A DNA stretch of 50,779 nucleotides, from positions 1-50,779 of the forward strand of contig CAJUCN010000018.1 of NCBI GenBank assembly GCA_910585005.1. Reading direction: 5' to 3'. Below the pieces are notes generated by a model. That model saw nothing but the letters and a program-made list of their open reading frames with translations, was not told the DNA's origin and searched no databases. Positions 1-9,815 of this stretch are shown piece by piece. This DNA comes from an uncultured Lachnospiraceae bacterium. GTDB lineage: Bacteria > Bacillota > Clostridia > Lachnospirales > Lachnospiraceae. The position numbers and the translations under genes are program-made. How positions within the stretch are numbered: the stretch's first letter is position 1; each line of letters opens with the position of its first letter.

Positions 1-55
1 AAACGGAGCCATTGCTCCAGTAGTGATTATTCATCTACTTTTGCAACAGCCCCTT
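1..55. repeat. Possible insertion-sequence end at the left window edge
   Basis: On the minus strand, positions 53-39 read GGGGCTGTTGCAAAA and continue out of the window. The same kind of motif (GGGGGTGTCGCAAAA) starts at 50727 and runs outward at the right edge. A short hairpin GGAGC-CATT-GCTCC lies at 5-18. Motifs of this type occur at the ends of several transposon families, so this may be the tip of an element that stopped the assembly. No transposase is visible, so the call is tentative. Confidence 0.25.
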
Positions 56-89
56 GTAGTAGTGCCTTGCTTTTTGCAGCGGCCAATCG

Positions 90-1049
90 TTATATAGAAG
101 TAATCTGCCTGGTATTTACAGAATTTTTATTGCTCTTGTAAGTCTGGTGGATGGTTCCGCCTGCACCCACGGCCATAAGGATATAACCCATGATCATATC
201 CCTTACAACGGCAGACATCACATCGGGATCCTCCAAGAAGTTTGGTACGCTGGTAAAAACGTCAAAGAAAGAGACGTTGTAATCACGGTAGATCTTATAT
301 ATTTCTATGGCAAGGCAGGTCTGTTCCGCCAATAAAAGCATGACAGCGGAGATAAGGCAGCTAATGACAATTCCAAGGACGTTGAGCCTGCCGCCAAGCA
401 GTTCATATCCTTTCATCGCGCAGACTACCATCACCGCGCCGCCCAAAGCGGAAATATATCCCAATTGGTAGATCAAAACCCATAAAACCGCACCTAAGAG
501 GGCGCCTAGAAGAGCGCCAATGAGTCCGCCGATTACATTTCCACCACCCTGGTTTGCCTTTTGGGACACCTCTTTGTGTAGTTTTTCAGAAGCGCCGGCA
601 TAACAGGAGGAGCAGAATAAATGCTGGGTGGAATCAATTTGATACAGGGAAAGAGCCTCCACGCTGCCGCAGGCCTCACAGCAGGTAACCAACTGGTTAG
701 CGTTGCAATAATTGGTCAATTCTTTTAAGAAAGCGTCAATGCAGGGCACATATTCGGATCCCCATTTGAACCCGGTTCCCCAGAATTCGGCAGTAATTTT
801 TGTGCCGGTGTAAGATGCAGCAGTCAGATATTTAAATTTCGGTGTACACTGGTTGACAAAATCAAGGATAGTAGGATAGGCTTCAGCGTTTCCAGGCTTT
901 ACCCAAAGTTGCAAAGTATGGCGGGCAGGGGTTACCGGATCCTGATAGATAGCGAGAAAATACCCGTTTATCCTGCCGTATGCAATCCCTGCTTTTTCGT
1001 CAACAGACATTCCGTTTGTAATAGCATATTTTTTGACTTTTTTGTACAT
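90..1049 (-). CDS. Hypothetical membrane protein with paired Cys motifs
   Basis: Unrecognised protein of 319 residues. The start is supported by GAGGAGGG ending 6 nt before the ATG. Residues 1-120 look like a soluble globular domain. Two Cys pairs follow at about 122-150 (CCEAC and CSSC), resembling a treble-clef or zinc-ribbon metal site. After a Gly-rich hinge there is a glycine-zipper-like hydrophobic stretch (GGLIGALLGALLGAVL) and three further predicted membrane segments. The layout suggests a cytosolic domain with a metal knuckle tethered to a four-helix membrane part. It is transcribed divergently from the phosphoribosyltransferase-like gene. No function is assigned. Confidence 0.75.
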   Translation of the reverse strand: MYKKVKKYAITNGMSVDEKAGIAYGRINGYFLAIYQDPVTPARHTLQLWVKPGNAEAYPTILDFVNQCTPKFKYLTAASYTGTKITAEFWGTGFKWGSEYVPCIDAFLKELTNYCNANQLVTCCEACGSVEALSLYQIDSTQHLFCSSCYAGASEKLHKEVSQKANQGGGNVIGGLIGALLGALLGAVLWVLIYQLGYISALGGAVMVVCAMKGYELLGGRLNVLGIVISCLISAVMLLLAEQTCLAIEIYKIYRDYNVSFFDVFTSVPNFLEDPDVMSAVVRDMIMGYILMAVGAGGTIHQTYKSNKNSVNTRQITSI

Positions 1050-1252
1050 GAAATACCCTCCTCATCTGTTTTAATAGCTCTATATTGTATAAAAAGTATA
1101 TCATAAAGAGATAGAAAGCAAAAGAAAAATAAATATATTGAATAAAAATGCACAATCATTTACAATGGAATTATATTATTGCTGTACAATTTGTCTGCTT
1201 TCGGCCAGATGGATTAAATACAAGGCAGCAATCAAAAAAGGAGGTATGTCAT

Positions 1253-1894
1253 ATGCAGGATATGATAAAAATTCGTTCTAAAGTACACCCAAATGTTATT
1301 CTCAAAGCCATCCCGGGGCATTTCGTAACGCCAAACTCTCATGTAAATTACTTTTTGGATATGACAACCTTAAAGTCCAGATTGAGTGAGGCGTTGGCTG
1401 TTGCAAAAGAATTAAGCGCCCAGATCACGGCTTCCACGGTGGTGGATACCATTGTCTGCATTGACGGGTGTGAAATTATCGGCGCATTCCTTGCAGAGGA
1501 ATTGACCAGGGCAGGCGTGTATTCCATGAATGCCCACAATACGATCTATATTATCACGCCGGAGTACGTTAATTCAGGACAGGTGATGTTCAGGGAAAAC
1601 TATATCCCCATGATCAAAGGCAAAAATGTATTGTTATTATTGGCGTCCGCTACAACAGGCCAGACCATTGTCAAGGTAGGCCAGACGCTCAGTTATTATG
1701 GCGCAACGATCAATGGGATCAGCGCCGTCTTTAGTGCGGCAAGCAGCGTTATGGGGATTCCTATCAAATCCTTGTTTACCATTGCAGATATTCCCGATTA
1801 TAAGACATTCAACCCGGAAGGATGCAGCCTTTGCAGGGAGAAGGTAGCTGTCGATGCGCTGGCAAATGGATTCGGGTATTCAAGAGTAAATTAA
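1253..1894 (+). CDS. Phosphoribosyltransferase-family protein (orotate PRTase-like)
   Basis: Protein of 213 residues. The ATG at 1253 is chosen because AAGGAGG lies 8 nt upstream; an in-frame ATG at 1148 has no such site. The segment NVLLLLASATTGQTIVKVGQ at about 126-145 matches the usual PRPP-loop layout (hydrophobic strand, small residues, TTG), although the two acidic residues normally before the loop are replaced by Ala-Ser. A flexible-hood-like N terminus and a late Cys pair (CSLC) are present. Type I phosphoribosyltransferases move phosphoribose between PRPP and bases. With the acidic residues missing, this may be a regulator or a divergent enzyme. The gene stands alone between a divergent membrane protein and a cell-surface protein. 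Confidence 0.6.
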   Translation: MQDMIKIRSKVHPNVILKAIPGHFVTPNSHVNYFLDMTTLKSRLSEALAVAKELSAQITASTVVDTIVCIDGCEIIGAFLAEELTRAGVYSMNAHNTIYIITPEYVNSGQVMFRENYIPMIKGKNVLLLLASATTGQTIVKVGQTLSYYGATINGISAVFSAASSVMGIPIKSLFTIADIPDYKTFNPEGCSLCREKVAVDALANGFGYSRVN

Positions 1895-2022
1895 AGCGCC
1901 GCTATGGGCTGCATGTTACATGGCGACGTCCTCTTTCGCAAGGTGAGGATATTTAGTTGACATAATTTTAGGGTTATAGTAAGGTGTATGTTGTAAATAA
2001 TTACCCTAAAGTGAGGATACCA

Positions 2023-5000
2023 ATGAAAAAGTTTAAGCGTGTATTTTTGCTAGTGATGTGTGTGACTCTTCTATTTCAGCCTGCGCTTTGCGTATCGGCC
2101 ACAGAACTTTCCGCGAAGCAGGAAGATGGGGAAGGTGAATCCGGGGAGGAGTATGTGGAGGAAGACCAGGATACAGAGGGAGAAGATATCCCGGATGAGC
2201 CGGAGGAAGAGGACTGGCAGAATGAGGATGGGGAAGAGGACGGGGAGCTAACCGCGTTTATCAGGGAAGCAAAAGAAGAACTAAAAAAGATGACAGACCA
2301 GGAAGTCGTCATGGCCCTGGTCTATCTTTGCGATACTTATCAAGTGAGGGAAATGCCAGGGGAAAAGGAGAGTGTTACCGTCCAGGTCCCGACAGGAACT
2401 ACGGTTCAGGTTATAGGCGCTGAACTGGATGAGGAGTGGAATGTGTGGTATCAGGTAACTCTTTCGTATAATGATAACCAGTATACAGGCTATATTGACA
2501 GAAATTACCTGGCATATTCCAATGAACATTTTATTGCATGGGAAGATACCTACTTTCCCCGGGTGGGCATGTTTACAGCCTCCGGCAGCCTATACCCGGA
2601 TGTGGAGCAATTTCCGGCTTCCTATCAGGACAAGCTGATGCGGTTAAAGCAGGCCCATCCTAATTGGATATTTGTAAAGCAAAACACAGGGTTAAACTGG
2701 CAGACCGTTGTGAAAAACGAGAATTACCAGGACAGGAACCTGATCAGTTCTTCCATGGGAGATGGGTATAAGAATGGGAACTATGGCCCCGGTTGGTGTT
2801 ATGCTTCGGAGGATGCGGTAAAATATTACCTGGATCCCAGGAACTTTTTGGATGAGACCAGGGTTTTCCAATTTGAACAATTGACCTATAACCCTTCGTA
2901 CCATTCTAAAGTGGCGGTAGACAAAATATTAAGCGCTACCTTTATGAAAGGGGAACTGCCAGGGGCGGGTATGAGCTATGCGTCCGCCTTTTTTGAGATT
3001 GGTGTAAAGTTGAAGGTAAGTCCTTTCCATTTGGCCTGCCGTGTCTATCAGGAGCAGGGGAAAGGGACTTCTTCCCTGATTTCAGGAACCTATAGCGGAT
3101 ATGAAGGTTACTATAATTATTATAATATTGGCGCATCAGGCAAGACCACAGAGGCAATCGTAAAAAGCGGGTTGGAAAAGGCCAAGAAGGAAGGGTGGGA
3201 TACCCGTTATAAGTCATTAAGCGGCGGCGCATTGATTTTAGCAAAGGACTACATATTAAAAGGGCAGGACACCCTTTATCTCCAGAAGTTTGATGTGGAT
3301 GCAAGCCATAGCGGTTTGTACTGGCACCAGTATATGCAGAATATCATGGCGCCTTATTCGGAATCCCAGATGGTAAAAAAGGCGTATGCGGAAACAGGTT
3401 CTTTGGATAACCCGTTTGTGTTTAAGATACCGGTGTACAACGACATGCCCCAGACCGCATGTCCGGTACCCGGGTCAAAGCCGACGGCAACGCCTACAGC
3501 CAAACCAACGGCAACGCCCACAGCCAAACCCACGGCAACACCAACGGCCAAACCAACGGCAACGCCCACAGCCAAACCAACGGCAACGCCTACGGCCAAA
3601 CTAACAACAACACCGACGGCCAAACCAACGGCAGCGCCCACAGACAGGCCAACGGCAGCGCCCACGGAGAAACCCACGGCAACGCCTACAGACAGACCAA
3701 CGGAAAACCCCACAGATAAACCATCGCAGACGCCGTCAGGTAAGCCGACAGGCAGGCCAACGGCAAAACCCACAGATAAGCCGACAGATCGGCCAACACA
3801 GACACCGGCAGGCAGACCGGAGGCAACGGACAAACCGACAGGAACGCCCCAGGCAAGCCCAAAGAAAACGGCAACGCCGAAGCCAACAGCAACAGGTAAG
3901 CCAACGGAAAGCCCTGACACAACGACAACAACAGTGCCGGTGGTGAGCCCGGAACCAATTGAAACACCCAGGCCCAAGGCAACGGCAACGCCTACCGCAA
4001 AGCCGACGGAAAGCCCGGAAAAGACTATGGCGCCTACCGCAAAACCGACGGAAAGCCCGGAAAAGACTATGGCGCCTACCGCAAAGCCCACGGAAAGCCC
4101 GGAAAAGACTACGGCGCCTACCGCAAAGCCCACGGAGAAACCAACCAGCAAGCCAACTGCGAAACCGACCCAAAGGCCCACGGAGAAACCAACCACGGAG
4201 CCATCGGATGACAGAGAGACGGCGCCCGTGGTTGTGGTAGAAGCGATCGGAACCCCGGCGCCTACAGCGGCGCCACCGGAAGCGTCGAAAGAGACACAAC
4301 CGCCTGCTCAGGGTCAGCCGAAAGCAGAGGTCACAATTGTGGAGGCGACACCGAAGCCTCAGACGGCATCGGAGGACAAGTCGGCAATTACCTTTGAAAT
4401 GACGGATAATAGTATCCTTTATACGCAGACGCTGGAGCAGATCAGAGAGCAGGGAAGGAAAGTCACTTTGGAGATGGGAAATGGAGTCACATGGAGCATG
4501 GATGGAAGCGCTATGGGAGAGGCTCCTCTTAATGATATTGACTTCCAGGTTACGATAGGCAAGAGCCACATTCCGAAGAGGAAGAGGGATGCGTTGACAG
4601 AAGGTGAGCGTTATGTAGAACTTTCTTTGGCTCATGACGGTGATTTTGGTTTTACTGCTGTTTTGACACTTTTCCTTGAAGATGCACAGCCCGGACAGTA
4701 TGCAAACCTGTTCTACTATGAGGAAGAAAGCGGAGATTTCCAGTTTATGTGCGCTTCCTTGGTAGGAAATACGGGAGAAGCCAGCTTTGAGTTCGTACAT
4801 GCTTCTGATTATATTCTCATCATCAGCGATGAAACGAAGGAAGACCTGCTTGATTTAAGAGCGGCACAGATGGAAGAGGCAGACCGGGTCATGGAGGAAC
4901 TGCGTGATGCTGCAACTGAAAAACCGGCGGAGGAACCGAAAAAAGCAGCGGGATTCCTTGTGCTGATCCTCTTAGGGAGTGTAGCGGTGGTGATTGCTAT

Positions 5001-5031
5001 TTATCTCATTTTTAAGAAAAGGTCTGATTGA
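2023..5031 (+). CDS. Surface endo-beta-N-acetylglucosaminidase with SH3-like domain, Pro/Thr repeats and C-terminal membrane anchor
   Basis: Protein of 1002 residues from the ATG at 2023, which opens a clear signal peptide (MKKFKRVFLLVMCVTLLF). Order of parts: signal peptide 1-30; very acidic stretch 32-80; bacterial SH3-like domain about 105-170; glucosaminidase domain about 195-470, with the usual catalytic-Glu context RVYQEQGKG; Pro/Thr/Lys repeats about 487-740; a small C-terminal domain about 785-935; one transmembrane helix near 975-997 followed by KKRSD. There is no LPxTG motif, so anchoring is by the C-terminal helix. The family cleaves N-acetylglucosamine linkages in peptidoglycan. 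The repeats probably span the wall. The neighbours appear unrelated. A TTGACA at 1957-1962 may be its -35, but no good -10 follows. Confidence 0.8.
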   Translation: MKKFKRVFLLVMCVTLLFQPALCVSATELSAKQEDGEGESGEEYVEEDQDTEGEDIPDEPEEEDWQNEDGEEDGELTAFIREAKEELKKMTDQEVVMALVYLCDTYQVREMPGEKESVTVQVPTGTTVQVIGAELDEEWNVWYQVTLSYNDNQYTGYIDRNYLAYSNEHFIAWEDTYFPRVGMFTASGSLYPDVEQFPASYQDKLMRLKQAHPNWIFVKQNTGLNWQTVVKNENYQDRNLISSSMGDGYKNGNYGPGWCYASEDAVKYYLDPRNFLDETRVFQFEQLTYNPSYHSKVAVDKILSATFMKGELPGAGMSYASAFFEIGVKLKVSPFHLACRVYQEQGKGTSSLISGTYSGYEGYYNYYNIGASGKTTEAIVKSGLEKAKKEGWDTRYKSLSGGALILAKDYILKGQDTLYLQKFDVDASHSGLYWHQYMQNIMAPYSESQMVKKAYAETGSLDNPFVFKIPVYNDMPQTACPVPGSKPTATPTAKPTATPTAKPTATPTAKPTATPTAKPTATPTAKLTTTPTAKPTAAPTDRPTAAPTEKPTATPTDRPTENPTDKPSQTPSGKPTGRPTAKPTDKPTDRPTQTPAGRPEATDKPTGTPQASPKKTATPKPTATGKPTESPDTTTTTVPVVSPEPIETPRPKATATPTAKPTESPEKTMAPTAKPTESPEKTMAPTAKPTESPEKTTAPTAKPTEKPTSKPTAKPTQRPTEKPTTEPSDDRETAPVVVVEAIGTPAPTAAPPEASKETQPPAQGQPKAEVTIVEATPKPQTASEDKSAITFEMTDNSILYTQTLEQIREQGRKVTLEMGNGVTWSMDGSAMGEAPLNDIDFQVTIGKSHIPKRKRDALTEGERYVELSLAHDGDFGFTAVLTLFLEDAQPGQYANLFYYEEESGDFQFMCASLVGNTGEASFEFVHASDYILIISDETKEDLLDLRAAQMEEADRVMEELRDAATEKPAEEPKKAAGFLVLILLGSVAVVIAIYLIFKKRSD
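3478..4200 (+). repeat. In-frame Pro/Thr tandem repeats in the glucosaminidase gene
   Basis: Two repeat classes are visible. At about 3478-3720 a 24-nt unit encodes KPTATPTA and close variants in near-perfect tandem. At about 3991-4130 a 42-nt unit encodes TAKPTESPEKTMAP three times with few changes. Unit lengths are multiples of three, so gain or loss of units keeps the frame. Between the blocks are degenerate PTDRPT and PTGKPT variants. Confidence 0.85.
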
Positions 5032-5065
5032 CCGGTAAAAAAGATTTGGTATTGAAACGGAAGGG

Positions 5066-5090
5066 CAGAGGCAGCTAATGGCTGCCTCTG
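5066..5090 (+). terminator. Hairpin after the glucosaminidase gene, probable terminator
   Basis: A perfect 10-bp stem CAGAGGCAGC / GCTGCCTCTG surrounds a TAATG loop, 34 nt after the stop codon. Only a short T run follows, so termination may be weak. Confidence 0.5.
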
Positions 5091-5138
5091 TTGAGTAATT
5101 ACCACAGTTGAAAAGGCACATAAAGGAGCAGTGAGGTT

Positions 5139-5888
5139 ATGAGAATCAGAGAGGATTACCCCTATTTATATGAGACACATATGCATACCAGCCAGTCCAG
5201 CGCTTGTGCACGTTCATCGGGAAGAGAGATGGCAATGGCAGCTAAGAGGGCTGGCTATGCTGGCATTATGATTACGGACCATAGCTGGTATGGGAACAAC
5301 TGTATTGACGTTTCCCTGCCCTGGGAGCAATGGATAGAAGCTTTTTGCCTTGGATATGAGGATGCCAAGAGCTGGGGGGATGCCAATGATTTGTCCGTGT
5401 TTTTTGGATACGAGGCAAATTATGGCGGGACGGAATTTTTGATATATGGCGTGGACAAAGAGTGGCTGATCCGTCATCCGGAAATTAAGGATGCGTCTGT
5501 TGGGGAGCAGTACCGGCTGATCCACGGGGCAGGCGGGCTGGTGATCCACGCCCACCCGTTTAGGGAAGCCGGATATATTTCTGAGATACGCCTTTTCCCG
5601 GAGTATGTGGACGGCGTGGAAGGTGTCAATGCCACCCACTCCTGCCATTTAAGCCGGCATCATCATCATCCCCAATTTGATGAGCGGGCAATGGCATATG
5701 CCAGAGAGCGTGGACTTCCCATGACGGCTGGTTCGGATATCCATATGACTTCCCTTCTGGGCGGAGGAATGGCATTTAAAAAGAAACTGAAGTCCCTGGA
5801 TGATTACCGTGAGCAGGTGCTGGGTGGGGGAGACTATATCCTTACGAATGGAGATCATTGGTTTGACAAGGAAGGGCGGCTTTTATGA
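5139..5888 (+). CDS. PHP-domain metal-dependent phosphoesterase
   Basis: Protein of 249 residues in the histidinol-phosphatase-like PHP family. The metal ligands are visible in order: HMHTS near 14-18, TDHSW near 46-50, HAHPF near 137-141, and GSDIHM near 199-204. PHP enzymes hydrolyse phosphate esters at a trinuclear metal site; the substrate here is unknown. The last four bases overlap the sbcD start (ATGA), so the two are translationally coupled. The gene probably forms a transcription unit with sbcD and sbcC, which hints at a nucleic-acid or nucleotide substrate, but that is inference. Confidence 0.8.
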   Translation: MRIREDYPYLYETHMHTSQSSACARSSGREMAMAAKRAGYAGIMITDHSWYGNNCIDVSLPWEQWIEAFCLGYEDAKSWGDANDLSVFFGYEANYGGTEFLIYGVDKEWLIRHPEIKDASVGEQYRLIHGAGGLVIHAHPFREAGYISEIRLFPEYVDGVEGVNATHSCHLSRHHHHPQFDERAMAYARERGLPMTAGSDIHMTSLLGGGMAFKKKLKSLDDYREQVLGGGDYILTNGDHWFDKEGRLL

Positions 5889-7069
5889 AATTTTTACATG
5901 TTTCCGATCTGCATATCGGCAAGGTAGTCAATGATTTTTCCATGCTGGAAGACCAGCGGTTTATTTTGGAGCAGATCGGTGGAATGGCCCGGGCAAACCA
6001 GGTAGACGCAGTTGTGATAGCCGGGGATGTTTACGACCGGGCGATTCCTTCCGGAGAAGCGGTAACATTATTGGATCAATTCTTGACAGAATTGTCGTCA
6101 CAGAAGATTCAGGTTCTTTTGGTCAGCGGCAACCATGATTCCCCGGAAAGGCTCAGTTTTGGAAAGCAGCTCTTTGGCAGGCAGGGAGTGCATATTGCGG
6201 GAGTGCAGGAGGAAAAGCTGATGACGGTGGAATTCCGGGAACCAATGCCAGGTTCGTTAAGGAAAGAAATCATCACACAGTTTGTCCTTTTGCCTTTTTT
6301 AAAGCCGGCCCAGGTAAACGCTTCTTCCAGCGGCGAAGCGGTAGAAAAGATCTTGGCAGGATATTGGGAGCAGGAAAAAAAGAGTGGGCGGAAGAATAAG
6401 AACCGGGTACTGGTGACACACTTTTTCGTTACGGACAGCGGCAGGGAACCGGAGCTTTCTGACAGCGAGACGACCATCCATGTGGGCGGCCTTGATCAGG
6501 TGGAATGTTCGATCCTGGCAGGTTTTGATTATGTAGCGTTAGGACATATCCATAAACCCCAGCAAATTGGAGAGCATCCTGTCTGGTACGCAGGTTCGCC
6601 GCTGAAATATTCTTTTGGGGAAACGGCACAGGAAAAGTGTGCACTGCTGGTCAATTTGGGAGAACGGGGCCTGAAAGAAGTCAGACCCCTTCCCCTCCGT
6701 CCTATGCGGGAGATGCGGAAGATCAGAGGCAGTCTTGCGAAGCTCCTTGAGGCAGGACAGGAGGATAGGGGCAGGTTGGATTATATACAGGCGGATCTGA
6801 CAGACAAGGGGGAACTGATCGATCCTATGGGGATATTAAGGAACGTGTATCCTCATGTGATGCAGATGGTCAGGACAGGGAATCAGGATACAGGAGAACA
6901 GGGATTTGAAGTGTCCGAAAGACAGCATTTGGCGGAAAAAAGGGATGTGTTGGCCTTGTTTGCTGATTTTTACCAGGAGGTAAAAGGGGAAACCCTTACA
7001 AAACAGGGAAAAGGGATGATAGAAAGTATTGTGAAAGAATTAGAAGGGCAGGAAGGGAATAGGATTTGA
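5885..7069 (+). CDS. sbcD: Exonuclease subunit SbcD (Mre11-type nuclease)
   Basis: Protein of 394 residues. Calcineurin-like phosphoesterase motifs appear in the right order: DLHIG near 8-12, GDVYDR near 48-53, GNHDSPERLSF near 83-93, and GHIHKP near 222-227. These ligands bind the two Mn ions of Mre11/SbcD. With SbcC it forms the ATP-dependent nuclease that opens hairpins and trims blocked DNA ends in the cytosol. The start overlaps the PHP gene by 4 nt and its stop overlaps the sbcC start. Length is normal for the family. Confidence 0.93.
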   Translation: MKFLHVSDLHIGKVVNDFSMLEDQRFILEQIGGMARANQVDAVVIAGDVYDRAIPSGEAVTLLDQFLTELSSQKIQVLLVSGNHDSPERLSFGKQLFGRQGVHIAGVQEEKLMTVEFREPMPGSLRKEIITQFVLLPFLKPAQVNASSSGEAVEKILAGYWEQEKKSGRKNKNRVLVTHFFVTDSGREPELSDSETTIHVGGLDQVECSILAGFDYVALGHIHKPQQIGEHPVWYAGSPLKYSFGETAQEKCALLVNLGERGLKEVRPLPLRPMREMRKIRGSLAKLLEAGQEDRGRLDYIQADLTDKGELIDPMGILRNVYPHVMQMVRTGNQDTGEQGFEVSERQHLAEKRDVLALFADFYQEVKGETLTKQGKGMIESIVKELEGQEGNRI

Positions 7070-9747
7070 AGCCGATCAGATTATCCATTTGCGGCTGGGG
7101 GCCGTATAAAGGCAAACAGGAAATTGATTTTACCGGGCTTGACAGGCGGGGGCTGTTTTTGATCACGGGACCGACCGGGGCAGGCAAGACGACTATTTTT
7201 GATGCAGTTACTTATGCGCTGTATGGCAGTATGAGTGGGGGAATGCGGGAGAAAGGGAGTGTACGCAGTGATTTTGCGGCAGCGGATATGCCCACTTATG
7301 TGGAACTTGTAATGTCTCATGAGGGCAGGGAATATACCATATACCGAAACCCCGAATATCTGCGTCCAAGGAAACGCCAAGGGATCACAGCGCGTCAGGA
7401 AAATATGGGGGATCAGGCGGACCTGCCACGTCAGGAGCAGTTAACACGGGAGAAGGAGCGGGCGGTCTTTACGGAACCGGACGGAAAGAAAATTGAGGGA
7501 AGCAGTGAAGTGACGAGGAGGGTACAGGAGCTTTTGCGGCTGGATCACCGCCAGTTTAAGCAGTTGTCCATGATTGCCCAGGGGGAATTTGCAAGGCTGC
7601 TTACGGCGCCGCCTTCGGAAAAGACGAAAATATTCAGGGAAATTTTTGACACGGATCTCTATGAGCAAATAGCGGCAGTCTTAAAGGGAAAGTCCGCAGC
7701 GCTTTATAAGCAGGTCATGGAATGCCGCCATAAAATGGACGAAGACATTGACCTGCTTTCCCAAGGCCAGGTGTTTTTTCAGGAAGAGGCTGTCAGGCGC
7801 TGGCAGGAACTGACGTTATCAGGGAGTTATTATTATGAAGGCATTGTGGAATTTTTGCAGATACAGACGGGGCGGTACCGGAAAGAATGGAAAGAAATTC
7901 AAAAACAGTTTGCATCTTGCGAGGGACAGGTTCAAAAACTGACGGAAAAGGCGGCGAGGCTGCAACGGACGCAAAGCCTTTTCGATAAGCTGGAGGCAGA
8001 AAAGAAGCAGAAAAAGGAACTGGCGGACAAAGAGGCTAAGATGGAGCAGGATGGCAGGCTCCTGACAAGGCAGGAGGCAGCGGCAGCTCTTAGGGTGCAG
8101 GAAGTGCAAACACAGGCGGCCCGGGAGCAGGCAGATTTGCTGGATGGGCAGATAAAAAAAGACCAGGAGGAGATTTTGTCTTTACAACGGCAAAAAGATT
8201 CCAGGGCTGCATTATATGAAAACCGGGATAAGCTGCAGGCGGTCTATCAGTTGGAAAGTAAGGCCGGGGAAATATCCGGGCAGCAGAAAGAACTGGCAGA
8301 GTGTTACGAAAAGGAAAAAAGAGAGTTATGTAAACTCCAAAAGGAATATTTAATGGCGGAGCAGGAGGAAGAAAAGGAAAAAAGGGCTTATGAACAGGCT
8401 GAGAAGAGTTACCGCCATGGAATTGCCGGAATCTTAAGCCGGCGTCTTACGGACGGAATGCCTTGCCCGGTGTGCGGTTCGGTGGATCACCCGGCTCCGG
8501 CAGGGATAGAGGAAGGGGTGCCTGATGAGGACAAGGTAAAGGAACTTAAGGCAGCTTATGAACAGAAACAGCAAAAAAGAATCTTGTTGCATGGAAAAGC
8601 TGCTTCTTATGTTTCCAAGACCGGGGAAATGGCCAAACGGCTGGAAGAATGGGACAGGCAAAAGGAAGGTCTGGAAGAAATGCTGACAAAGGCAAAGGAG
8701 CCGTTTTTGAGCTATGTGGAAGACCATACGGAGGCGGAGTTTCTGGAACAGGTGAAAGCCTATGAGCATGGCGCTGCTGTCTTAGAAGAAAAGTGCAAGA
8801 TGTTGGAGAAGCGGCAAAGGGACTTGGCCGTTTTAAAACAAAAGGCAGCAGATATGCGGGAAAATTGGGAACGAAAGCTTTTAGAGGCTGGTTTTTCGGG
8901 GGAATCGGAGTATCGAAAGGCGCTTGCAGAGCCGGAGGAGCTTAAGGAGCTTCGGCAAAAGATCCAGGATTATCAACGGCAGCGCCATACGAATTTGGAA
9001 ATGATCGGGCACCTTACCAAAGAAACCAAAGGGTTGAAAAAGGAAGATCTGCAAAAGGTCCGGGAAAAGCTGGAAACTGCAAATAAGCACAAGCAGACAT
9101 TGCTTGCACAACAGATGGAATGGGGCAGCCGCTTGCAGTCCCTGGAAAAGGGAACGGATTCCCTGAAGGAAAAACGGAAACAATTGTCTAATCTGATGGA
9201 ACGGTACAGTACACTAAAAGAGTTAGATGATGCGGCAAATGGGAATAATAAGAAGAGGCTGGTGTTTGAGCAGTATGTGCTTGCCTCCTACTTTGAGGAT
9301 ATTTTACGGGCGGCGAATATCAGGCTTCATCTGATGAGCGGAGGAAGATACGAGTTAAAGCGGATGCAGCAGGTAAGCGATGGCAGGAGCAAAGATAACC
9401 TTGAGATCGAGGTGATGGATTATTATACGGGAAAGTACCGTTCTGTCAAGACTTTATCTGGCGGGGAAAGCTTTAAAGCTTCCCTGGCGCTGGCCCTTGG
9501 CATGAGTGATGTGGTGCAGGCGCGAAGCGGCAAGATCCGGGTGGAGACATTGTTTATTGACGAGGGATTTGGGAGCCTGGATGGGGAATCCCTGGAACAG
9601 GCATGCCTGACCCTTCAAACCCTGGTCGAAAAGAACCGGTTGATCGGAATTATTTCCCATGTGCCGGAATTAGCGGAAAAGATAGAAAACCAGATACGCA
9701 TCTGTAAAACAAATGCTGGAAGCAGTATAGAAGTTATGGTATCCTAA
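7066..9747 (+). CDS. sbcC: Exonuclease subunit SbcC (Rad50-type SMC ATPase)
   Basis: Protein of 893 residues. The start is TTG at 7066, overlapping the sbcD stop (TTGA). This start is chosen because the family begins MKPIxLxIxxxGPY. Walker A is GPTGAGKTT near 34-42. Two long coiled-coil arms flank a zinc hook CPVC near 466-469. The ABC signature LSGGESFKASLALALG lies near 799-814 and Walker B ETLFIDEGFGSLD near 827-839. The arms are shorter than in the roughly 1050-residue E. coli protein, as is common in Firmicutes. It acts with SbcD on DNA hairpins and blocked ends. Confidence 0.93.
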   Translation: MKPIRLSICGWGPYKGKQEIDFTGLDRRGLFLITGPTGAGKTTIFDAVTYALYGSMSGGMREKGSVRSDFAAADMPTYVELVMSHEGREYTIYRNPEYLRPRKRQGITARQENMGDQADLPRQEQLTREKERAVFTEPDGKKIEGSSEVTRRVQELLRLDHRQFKQLSMIAQGEFARLLTAPPSEKTKIFREIFDTDLYEQIAAVLKGKSAALYKQVMECRHKMDEDIDLLSQGQVFFQEEAVRRWQELTLSGSYYYEGIVEFLQIQTGRYRKEWKEIQKQFASCEGQVQKLTEKAARLQRTQSLFDKLEAEKKQKKELADKEAKMEQDGRLLTRQEAAAALRVQEVQTQAAREQADLLDGQIKKDQEEILSLQRQKDSRAALYENRDKLQAVYQLESKAGEISGQQKELAECYEKEKRELCKLQKEYLMAEQEEEKEKRAYEQAEKSYRHGIAGILSRRLTDGMPCPVCGSVDHPAPAGIEEGVPDEDKVKELKAAYEQKQQKRILLHGKAASYVSKTGEMAKRLEEWDRQKEGLEEMLTKAKEPFLSYVEDHTEAEFLEQVKAYEHGAAVLEEKCKMLEKRQRDLAVLKQKAADMRENWERKLLEAGFSGESEYRKALAEPEELKELRQKIQDYQRQRHTNLEMIGHLTKETKGLKKEDLQKVREKLETANKHKQTLLAQQMEWGSRLQSLEKGTDSLKEKRKQLSNLMERYSTLKELDDAANGNNKKRLVFEQYVLASYFEDILRAANIRLHLMSGGRYELKRMQQVSDGRSKDNLEIEVMDYYTGKYRSVKTLSGGESFKASLALALGMSDVVQARSGKIRVETLFIDEGFGSLDGESLEQACLTLQTLVEKNRLIGIISHVPELAEKIENQIRICKTNAGSSIEVMVS

Positions 9748-9815
9748 GAAGGAAGACAAATAGGGATTATGTGGCAGCAGATGCCGCAGGCTGAAAGAAA
9801 GGTATGGTTATTGGT

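Noticed and set aside
1895..1980. Fourth copy of the hairpin repeat family
   Set aside because: It shares TGGCGACGT and an ATTTAGTTGAC-like stretch but lacks the GGAGCCAATT half and the matching arms.
3354..4800. Val/Gly-rich and Arg/Cys-rich reading frames opposite the Pro/Thr repeats
   Set aside because: They mirror the repeat composition of the real gene on the other strand.
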